Shown here: one piece after another, positions 43,551 to 50,247 of the stretch | Position numbering within the stretch: position 1 is the stretch's first letter | How the letters are laid out: every line of letters begins with the position of its first letter | NCBI GenBank assembly: GCA_002167435.2 | Contig: NHBR02000002.1 | Span: 1 to 64,000, forward strand | Direction: 5' to 3' | Length of the DNA: 64,000 nt | DNA from: Allomuricauda sp. TMED12 | GTDB taxonomy: Bacteria; Bacteroidota; Bacteroidia; Flavobacteriales; Flavobacteriaceae | The notes under the pieces: model-generated | Databases searched by the model: none | Seen by the model: the letters and a program-made list of their open reading frames with translations, nothing else | What the model was told of the DNA's origin: nothing | Made by a program: the position numbers and the translations under genes

Positions 43551-43758
43551 GTAGGCTGCCTGAAAATAAGAGGATGGAAAAAGTATAGATTTCAGGAGTT
43601 GACAAAGCAAGGAAGAAGGACATAACGACTACATTATAGGTTAGGTTTTGTATTTGAGTAAAAAGAAAAGCAATTTGTCGAATAAACTTACATTTAACCA
43701 AGCTTTTTAAGTCACGTATACCTTAAAATTGATACTTTAGGGGAACTAAATTTTACTG

Positions 43759-45624
43759 ATGTTCAAAAAGTTTCTACCAAAGTTTTTTTCAATTTTCTTC
43801 ATATTTTTTTTAGGCTGCAGTGAGCAGGAAAGTAACGATGCTCCCCCCGATATTGATAACCAAGAGATAAACCTTGACCCCCAGGATATTGAACTTTCTA
43901 TACAGGACGGTGCCTATTTGGAGGATGAAGAAATTCTAATTGGCCTACCAGAAGGACTGAACTACGGTTTGATAAAAGTTTATGTGAACTCGGAAGTAAT
44001 TTTGGAATTGCCAAAGGGTGAATTGATTTTTAGAGTAACCCCTGAAAATTTCAATGATGGAATAGTGGAAATGAAAATTGAAATCATTGGGAATGGCAAA
44101 GTTATTGGAACCAAAGTCGCAAATATAAAAATTGACAATAACGGACCCCAAGTGGATTTTGGAATTTTAATTGAAGATAGTTCCATTTGTGAAGGACTTT
44201 CTTTGCCTTTAAATATATCAGATCAAATATCAGAGATAACATCGATAAAAGCTTTTTGGGGCCAAGAGGAGATAGAACAATTCTCTCCGATGGATTCAGA
44301 CTTTTCTTTTGAGTTTGACTCTAGTAAGCTTGGAATCGGTGAACAATATCTGAAATTGGAACTTGAAGATGCGAGAAATAACATTACCGTAGATTCTATT
44401 CTGGTCAAATTGGCGAAAAAAATCACACAGATTAATTTTCCTGATGGTTTTGTCAGGCCAGGTGTGGACGAAATTCATGTGATTTTATCAGCATCAGACG
44501 GAAGTTTTATTAACTCGGTAACACATTCTTCTGGATTGGCTGAAACTTTGCCCATATGTTCCGATATAGAAATTGGTGAAGCAGACGAATTTATATTAAC
44601 CTTTGTATCTGATTTCGAAGATGTCGTGTATGGCATCTACCCTTATCATAACTTAACTCTTGACGCAGTTGGTTCTGAGATTAATTTGGCAAAAAGGTCT
44701 GGAGGGTTAAGCCCAGGCACTGTAAATATCGAATTGCCCGACTACAAAGAAGGCGATTACATTAGAGCTTCCGGGCAATGGAGTTCTGCTTTGAATTATC
44801 AAGGAAACATTCTTAGCGGACATTTTTCAAGGAATTATACGCTTGAAAGTCTTGGGTCGAATAAATTTTTTATTATGAATTTCAATCCAGACATAATCGA
44901 AAGCTACAAATGGGCATTCATCGAAGACCCGCATACTGTTTTTAAATTGGAGGATAAAGATTTTAGTGCCAACGATGTCATAAATTCAAATATCGAGATG
45001 GTTGGGACAAATTTGGACCCATTTTTGGCTGTTTATGGATTTGAAAATGAAACTCATTTTGACGCTATGGTTTCTCATATGATTTATTGGAATCCAAGGT
45101 TAAATAGATTTAACGGGTATGACTATTCATACGCCAATATATTCTACGATGTTCTTTACTCCATAAAAGTAAGTAACTACAGTATTGAAGGTATAGGTGC
45201 CCCTCCATCAACAGTTACTGTTCCAAATAGTTCTATTGATTATTCTTTTCAAAACAATACGTTATCGTTTTCTGGATTGCCAAATTTTGAAGTAGGTAGA
45301 GCTCAATTTAGAAATACCGATAATGCCCATATATTTGTGGAAATGTATTTTAATGGAACATCTTCGGATATTGTTATGCCAGAGATGCCTGAATTTCTTG
45401 GAAATCAAGTTACGGATATTGTCAATGGTGGCGCTTTAGATATAGTACAATGTGTAGCTGAAGATTATACCTACATCAATAATTATAAAGAATATATAAC
45501 GAATATCGTAGTGCCATCAATCCCTTTTTATAAGGTTTCACCGAGTAGGGAGCGGATTTTCAAATCATCTGTTAGCACTTCATTACTGCCAATGACTGAG
45601 TTTCCATTTTATGAGAGATTTTAA
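43759..45624 (+). CDS. Large AT-rich lipoprotein of unknown function
   Basis: 621 residues, lipoprotein (FFSIFFIFFLGCSEQE, Cys about residue 20). Residues about 55-130 and 145-230 look like Ig-like or Big domains (LIKVYVNSEVILELPKGE; SSICEGLSLPLNISDQISEI). The remaining 390 residues are beta-rich and unrecognised. The gene is AT-richer than flanking housekeeping genes and sits in the first gap of the duplicated mltD/TPR junction, both signs of an accessory gene. No enzymatic motif is apparent. Confidence 0.75.
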   Translation: MFKKFLPKFFSIFFIFFLGCSEQESNDAPPDIDNQEINLDPQDIELSIQDGAYLEDEEILIGLPEGLNYGLIKVYVNSEVILELPKGELIFRVTPENFNDGIVEMKIEIIGNGKVIGTKVANIKIDNNGPQVDFGILIEDSSICEGLSLPLNISDQISEITSIKAFWGQEEIEQFSPMDSDFSFEFDSSKLGIGEQYLKLELEDARNNITVDSILVKLAKKITQINFPDGFVRPGVDEIHVILSASDGSFINSVTHSSGLAETLPICSDIEIGEADEFILTFVSDFEDVVYGIYPYHNLTLDAVGSEINLAKRSGGLSPGTVNIELPDYKEGDYIRASGQWSSALNYQGNILSGHFSRNYTLESLGSNKFFIMNFNPDIIESYKWAFIEDPHTVFKLEDKDFSANDVINSNIEMVGTNLDPFLAVYGFENETHFDAMVSHMIYWNPRLNRFNGYDYSYANIFYDVLYSIKVSNYSIEGIGAPPSTVTVPNSSIDYSFQNNTLSFSGLPNFEVGRAQFRNTDNAHIFVEMYFNGTSSDIVMPEMPEFLGNQVTDIVNGGALDIVQCVAEDYTYINNYKEYITNIVVPSIPFYKVSPSRERIFKSSVSTSLLPMTEFPFYERF

Positions 45625-45647
45625 TAAGGGAACTTTTTTCCCTTTTT
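45625..45647 (+). terminator. Weak terminator after the large lipoprotein
   Basis: AAGGG and CCCTT arms around AACTTTTTT with a following T-run, directly after the stop. Confidence 0.5.
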
Positions 45648-45723
45648 GAATTAAAAAACTGGTTGGTTACACCCGAGGCTTGGACGAAGTAGGTGTTTAA
45701 AAGACAAGACATCTATTTCAATC

Positions 45724-45863
45724 TTAAATCTTCTTCATTTGCTGCAGTATCATCTTGATCAGCTCAGTAAGCATGTTGTTCTTGGTCTCTTTGAATAGCT
45801 TGGCAGCATGAATTCTAAGCTTTTGTCCGGGAATGCACACAAAGCTTAGTTTTGGTATCGCCA
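45724..45863 (-). pseudogene. Degraded 3' end of a TPR membrane-protein gene
   Basis: The minus-strand frame reads ...PKLSFVCIPGQKLRIHAAKL...KNNMLTELIKMILQQMKKI and stop. It aligns with the last 45-50 codons of the intact gene at 49311-49826 (...AKLSLAGIAMQKRRKREATQ...KNNMLTDQIKMMQQQMKKI). There are several substitutions and a 12-base in-frame deletion, and the homology stops near 45863. No 5' part of the gene is present. It abuts the mltD remnant at 45866. Confidence 0.8.
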
Positions 45864-45865
45864 CC

Positions 45866-45974
45866 CCGCAACCCTTGGTTGTGTTAGCCATATTTGAACA
45901 ATTCCTCAAGAAAAAAGTACACCATCGAAATTCCGAACAAAGGGTATTACCGAGTTGGAAATGCTGGGAAGTAG
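45866..45974 (+). pseudogene. Duplicate 3' end of the mltD-like gene
   Basis: The last 82 bases (45893-45974) match the end of the mltD-like gene (43469-43550) with one visible mismatch, including the TAG stop. About 27 bases before that match with several changes. Homology ends exactly at the stop. There is no start; it is a fragment. Confidence 0.9.
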
Positions 45975-46013
45975 TTTTTTTGATTTATAAAGTGGGTAAT
46001 AATGGGGTTTAAG

Positions 46014-46670
46014 CTATTTAACCCTCAGCTTTAATGCATCATAAGAATCACTTCTTATCCCGATTAGGCCATGTTTGGTTTCCCCTTTTTTTATGACAGT
46101 ACCGTTAATGTTGTATTTCAATAACTCAGTCCTGAATTTTTTGTTGGCCGAACCAGCAGCTATCATATTTCCACCGGCTAAACCGGGCCCCAATACCAAA
46201 CCTATAGGTGTTGAACTCGTTTGTTCGGGTAAACCATACGAATTTGTCTTTGTGGTGTAAAGGTTTAACGGGGTCAAAAGCAGGTACCACAAATAGGAAG
46301 CGGGACTTTGTTTTAAGGTCTTAAAGACTTTTTCATTGTCCATCACATAAACGTTGTAATCATTTTCGAACGCTAACGTGACATCTTTGCCAAATGTTAC
46401 ATCCCTGTTCGAGTTGTTGGTAATTTTAATGGCAACCAATTTGACTCCCTTTTTTTCCTCTTTCTTCTCATATTTCTTGTGCAGCAATTCATATCTGTAT
46501 TGAAGAGTCAGTCCATCAACTTCGTTTTTGGAGATATAATTGATTGTTTTTGGTTGAATCATTTTATAGCCTGAAGCGCAGCTTGTCAAGCATAGGACGA
46601 TAACAAATACAGAGGAAGCTTTAATAAATTTCAAAATGGTATTGTGTTTTAATTGATTGCTCTTGGTCAT
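46014..46670 (-). CDS. Hypothetical lipoprotein
   Basis: 218 residues from ATG 46670 with a lipoprotein signal (SSVFVIVLCLTSCASGYK). The mature part opens IQPKTINYISKNEVDGLTLQYRYELL and continues VKLVAIKITNNSNRDVTFGKDV, then a Gly-rich hydrophobic patch (PIGLVLGPGLAGGNMIAAGSANKKF). It resembles FixG-like or small beta-sandwich lipoproteins of Bacteroidota, with no named family that I recognise. It lies in the second gap of the duplicated junction. Confidence 0.7.
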   Translation of the reverse strand: MTKSNQLKHNTILKFIKASSVFVIVLCLTSCASGYKMIQPKTINYISKNEVDGLTLQYRYELLHKKYEKKEEKKGVKLVAIKITNNSNRDVTFGKDVTLAFENDYNVYVMDNEKVFKTLKQSPASYLWYLLLTPLNLYTTKTNSYGLPEQTSSTPIGLVLGPGLAGGNMIAAGSANKKFRTELLKYNINGTVIKKGETKHGLIGIRSDSYDALKLRVK

Positions 46671-46686
46671 CGATTGGAAATTTGAT

Positions 46687-46848
46687 ATGAGCGGCGAAGA
46701 AATAAGAAAAAAGGTAAAAAAGCACCAACAATTGACCAATGCCCCATATCAATTGACGGATGTGGACTTCATAGGAATTTATACCAATAAGGTTATGGTC
46801 CAGTTTTTGACTAAGATGTGTTGCCAGAGGAGAGTTAGCCTATCTTAA
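46687..46848 (+). other. Short open frame, possible gene remnant
   Basis: 53 codons from ATG 46687 (MSGEEIRKKVKKHQQLTNAP). The composition looks protein-like, but it is antisense to its neighbours, has no recognised family and shows no ribosome-binding site. It may be a remnant; it is also the only content of the 174-base space between the lipoprotein and M23 genes. Confidence 0.25.
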
Positions 46849-47504
46849 AACTTAAACAAAAAATATGGCGAAGGGAAATACGTTTCCACTTTTGGCAGTA
46901 ATTCTGGCGAAATATATCCCCAATCCATATATCCAGCATCAATCGCTGCTTGGGTCAGGATTTGTAAATGCACATGGCAAAACCAACCCCCACTATCACT
47001 TTCTTCCCCAATATGCGCAAACTTTTGACCTACCTTGATTATTTCACCAGTACTCACTACGTGCGGTGTTTTTAAGTGCCCGTAGAAAGAATAAAAGACG
47101 ACTCCATTAATATCATGTTTTAGGATAATATAGCCCCCATAATTGCCAACCGTGGTTTCTTTCCCTGTCTTGTAGACCTCAGCATCTAAAGGGGAAAACA
47201 TAGGAGTATTAAAAGGCGTAATAATATCCAGGCCAAGGTGATAATACCGTTTTTCTTCAATAATATTGGGGTAGGCCCGTAGGAGTGTTTTTCGTTCTTC
47301 CAAATACTTGCCAATGCCCCATTGGTGGTTAGAAGCCTCCAATTCATCAAAAATCATGGTATTGAACTGTTCAAAATCAAACAGGGTGTACTCCAGAGTT
47401 TTGGGGTTGTTGGATGAAAAATCAAAGATATAAGGTGCTCCTTTTAAGAAATCCCCAAATAATGGGTAGATGTTGACACCATTGAGGTTGAGTGGGTAAT
47501 ACAT
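46845..47504 (-). CDS. M23-family peptidase-like protein without signal peptide
   Basis: 219 residues. The C-terminal LytM/M23 core is complete: HLGLDI (first His and Asp), SFYGHLKTPHVV and CHVHLQIL (HxH), with the usual GETVxxGQ-like segment (STGEIIKVGQKFAHIG). The N-terminal 90 residues are unlike known M23 attachments. No signal peptide or membrane helix is visible, which is odd for a peptidoglycan endopeptidase; either it leaves by another route or it is a non-peptidase member. The stop lies within the small plus-strand frame noted at 46687. Confidence 0.82.
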   Translation of the reverse strand: MYYPLNLNGVNIYPLFGDFLKGAPYIFDFSSNNPKTLEYTLFDFEQFNTMIFDELEASNHQWGIGKYLEERKTLLRAYPNIIEEKRYYHLGLDIITPFNTPMFSPLDAEVYKTGKETTVGNYGGYIILKHDINGVVFYSFYGHLKTPHVVSTGEIIKVGQKFAHIGEESDSGGWFCHVHLQILTQAAIDAGYMDWGYISPELLPKVETYFPSPYFLFKF

Positions 47505-47756
47505 ATTGAAGTGTGAAAAAGGATAAAGCTACACATAATTAGGGATAGGACGAGTAGCTGAACATGCATTCGATGATTTTTAGTGAACCAGACAGAACAA
47601 TGGTTATTACTCCGTTGAGAATTCATGGAAATAGACGGGAAAGTTTTACCATAATGGCATTAAATCCCTTTGAATTAATATCGCCCAGAATGATTTTATG
47701 ATTTTTTTAAGAAAATTAGTATACTTACACACTTGAAATTTTAGGGAACATAGATT

Positions 47757-49241
47757 ATGAAGAAAAGAATTATTGCCATTTGTCTTGTTGCAGGGCTGCT
47801 TTTGGTTGGTTTTCAGGTGGCAAACAACCACCTACACTTGCTACAATCCCCCGGAGTGGTAATTTCAGATTATGTAGAACCGGATTATGAACTAGGCCCA
47901 AGCCATGTTGATTCACTATTGCCATTTCCTGATGTTAAAAAAGGAGAGCGTACTCCATTTGATCTTTGGCGCTATGGAGGAAAGGGAAAAACATCGTTCA
48001 CAACTCCTGATTTGCGTATGTCGTGGGAAGAGTGGTTGGCCTATAATAAAAAGCAGAAGCCGGAACTTATGGCAGATGTGAGGGAATACATGGACTCACG
48101 TTACGATTTCAACGGTGAAGTGTATGAGGGCAAGTTCATGTCTGGTGGAAGAAATCCAATCATGAAAGGGCCGATTACTAGATTGCCTAAAGGTGTCAAG
48201 TCCTTTGAGGAATTGTCCGAGCTTACGGCATATGAAATCAGGGAAAGGGATTTGTTCCCTTTTAAACCGTTGGCTCACCCGTTGGCATCAACCGCCCATA
48301 TGGTGTTTCCGGACAATTGGAACGAAGCCCATCCAGAGCATGTCAGAATCGATATGGATCATGACTTTCCAGTGGAGTACCTTCCCGAGTTTCCACCACC
48401 GATGTTTTTGACAACACACAAGGAGTTGGGCGATGTTACCAAAGGTAGGGAGGTGACCATTGCCAATTATTACGAGATTTTCAATGGTCTACTTACTCCA
48501 GAACAAATGGAGGGATTAAAGGAACTGTTGCGTCCATCTCCAACCACCTGGTTCAATCATACGACCCATAGGGTGACCGAGGCCCCCAGTGCCGGGGTAT
48601 CCTGTTTTTCATGTCACGTAAATGGGCATACCAATGGTGCTTTTGAGCTTGGTCCGGATAGTCGTCCCAACTTGGCAAGGTTGAGAGTGGGAACACCGAC
48701 CATGCGCGGAAATTATAATTTGATGCAGTTGTCCTCTAAAAGATCTATACGTAGTATGGACCACTTTGCAGAGGTTGAGGAATATTTTGATGGTGACCCG
48801 GGCATGCAACAGCACATTGGTCCGCGGAGTCAAAAGAGAGAAGTAACTAACCGTATGGGAGACTTTAATTCTATCCTTGATTTTCCGCCAGCACCTAAAC
48901 TCGACGGTATGGGGAACTTGATTCCTGAAAAATCCACTAAGCAAGAATTGTTGGGGCAGGAATTGTTCCGCGGGAAAGCCAAATGTGTCCAATGCCATTA
49001 TGGTCCTGCTTTTGTGGATGATTATATGCACGATTTAAAAGTAGAGCGTTTTTATAAAGGTCGGCCCGAAGGACCGATTAAAACTTTTCCTTTGAGAGGT
49101 ATTAAAGATTCGCCACCTTATCTTCACGATGATAGATTGCCTACTTTGGACGATGCCACCGAATTTTTTAATGTTGTTCTCGAGTTAGGTTTGACCAAAG
49201 AGGAGAAGGATGCCATCACAGCTTATATGATGTGTTTATAA
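47757..49241 (+). CDS. Di-haem c-type cytochrome (CcP/MauG-like)
   Basis: 494 residues with an N-terminal signal anchor (IIAICLVAGLLLVGFQV). Two haem-c motifs are present: CFSCH at 283-287 and CVQCH at 410-414. The end matches cytochrome-c peroxidase-type proteins: FPLRGIKDSPPYLHDDRLPTLDDATEFFN, then GLTKEEKDAITAYM. The long N-terminal half (30-270) is not part of standard CcP. It should be a periplasmic electron carrier or peroxidase; reductant and substrate are unknown. Second-gap cargo of the duplicated junction. Confidence 0.85.
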   Translation: MKKRIIAICLVAGLLLVGFQVANNHLHLLQSPGVVISDYVEPDYELGPSHVDSLLPFPDVKKGERTPFDLWRYGGKGKTSFTTPDLRMSWEEWLAYNKKQKPELMADVREYMDSRYDFNGEVYEGKFMSGGRNPIMKGPITRLPKGVKSFEELSELTAYEIRERDLFPFKPLAHPLASTAHMVFPDNWNEAHPEHVRIDMDHDFPVEYLPEFPPPMFLTTHKELGDVTKGREVTIANYYEIFNGLLTPEQMEGLKELLRPSPTTWFNHTTHRVTEAPSAGVSCFSCHVNGHTNGAFELGPDSRPNLARLRVGTPTMRGNYNLMQLSSKRSIRSMDHFAEVEEYFDGDPGMQQHIGPRSQKREVTNRMGDFNSILDFPPAPKLDGMGNLIPEKSTKQELLGQELFRGKAKCVQCHYGPAFVDDYMHDLKVERFYKGRPEGPIKTFPLRGIKDSPPYLHDDRLPTLDDATEFFNVVLELGLTKEEKDAITAYMMCL

Positions 49242-49256
49242 GACTAATAACATCTT

Positions 49257-49277
49257 AGGGTTGTTTTGATCAACCCT
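49257..49277. terminator. Hairpin between convergent genes
   Basis: AGGGTTG and CAACCCT separated by TTTTGAT, 16 bases after the cytochrome stop; GGAAAAAT follows. Confidence 0.5.
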
Positions 49278-49310
49278 TAGGAAAAATGAAAGATAAGAAG
49301 GGAAGAGAGA

Positions 49311-49826
49311 CTAAATCTTCTTCATCTGCTGCTGCATCATCTTGATTTGGTCGGTAAGCATGTTGTTTTTGTCCAACTTCTTGGCTTCCTTCAATAATTG
49401 GGTCGCTTCACGCTTTCTGCGCTTTTGCATAGCAATGCCCGCCAGGCTTAATTTGGCCATGGCCACATCATAATCCATGGTCAAACCAAATTTAAGGGCC
49501 TTTTTAAAGTACTTTTCGGCCTGTGTCAGGTTTTTTTGTGAATAGATGATACCGTGCAAGTAGTTAAAGTACCCTTGTTGTTTTTTGATCAAGGCAGCCT
49601 CAGGATTCTTTATTTTATCAAGCCATTTTTGAACCCCATCCATATCTTGCTTTCTCATTTTAAGAAAGGCCAATAGGATAAACTCATTTCTAAAGTAAAG
49701 AAAAATGAATACGAGGGAGAGCAAGATCAACGCAATTCCGTTGCCAATGTTGCCTTCCACAAACTGATAAACAGCATAAGCAATGATAAGAACGGCAATA
49801 ACGAGCTTGATATTTTTATTGAACAT
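49311..49826 (-). CDS. Membrane protein with TPR-like repeats
   Basis: 171 residues. Two N-terminal hydrophobic helices (IKLVIAVLIIAYAVYQFV; GIALILLSLVFIFLYF) are followed by a cytoplasmic helical-repeat domain with TPR-like units (FNYLHGIIYSQKNLTQAEKYFKKAL; AMAKLSLAGIAMQKRRKREATQ) and a Met/Gln-rich end. A degraded copy of its 3' end lies at 45724-45863. Its role is unknown; divergent from rpmH, it is in a conserved-looking chromosomal spot. Confidence 0.75.
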   Translation of the reverse strand: MFNKNIKLVIAVLIIAYAVYQFVEGNIGNGIALILLSLVFIFLYFRNEFILLAFLKMRKQDMDGVQKWLDKIKNPEAALIKKQQGYFNYLHGIIYSQKNLTQAEKYFKKALKFGLTMDYDVAMAKLSLAGIAMQKRRKREATQLLKEAKKLDKNNMLTDQIKMMQQQMKKI

Positions 49827-49903
49827 AATGTCTAGTGATTTTTACCTAATGTTAAGCGCTGGCAAAAGTACTAAAAAGTTAATTAAATATTTTAAGTTTA
49901 GGC

Positions 49904-49933
49904 TTGCCAAAGTAAAAAGTCTTCGTATATTTG
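49904..49933 (+). promoter_or_regulatory. Promoter of rpmH
   Basis: TTG at 49904-49906, 19 bases, TATATTTG at 49926-49933, a full consensus match; the ATG is 62 bases further. Confidence 0.85.
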
Positions 49934-49995
49934 CGCCCAGAATTTTTTAGGGAAAACAAATTTCCCGACATCAAAATCCATAAAACAGTTCGGAA

Positions 49996-50154
49996 ATGAA
50001 AAGAACGTATCAACCATCCAAAAGGAAGAGAAGAAACAAGCATGGTTTTAGGGAGCGCATGGCGACTGCCAATGGTAGAAAAGTTCTTGCGAGAAGAAGA
50101 GCCAAGGGAAGAAAGAGATTAACTGTTTCCTCTGAGCCAAGACATAAAAAATAA
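49996..50154 (+). CDS. rpmH: 50S ribosomal protein L34
   Basis: 52 residues, [18 protein letters not shown]..., ending SEPRHKK, with [21 protein letters not shown]. This is the complete L34. It is monocistronic, with a consensus promoter and a terminator. carB follows on the same strand. Confidence 0.97.
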   Translation: MKRTYQPSKRKRRNKHGFRERMATANGRKVLARRRAKGRKRLTVSSEPRHKK

Positions 50155-50177
50155 TGAGAGTATTTATTATTTAAATT

Positions 50178-50211
50178 AAAGGTGTTACTTTTCCAGTAAC
50201 ACCTTTTTTTT
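50178..50211 (+). terminator. Terminator after rpmH
   Basis: AAAGGTGTTAC, 7-base loop, GTAACACC, then T8. Confidence 0.92.
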
Positions 50212-50247
50212 GACATATAAGCAGATAACGAGAAACCCCTATTGAAA

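Noticed and set aside
50242-50247. TTG-started extension of carB by two codons
   Set aside because: The ATG at 50248 gives the normal N-terminus (MPKRKDLNS) and nothing supports use of the TTG.
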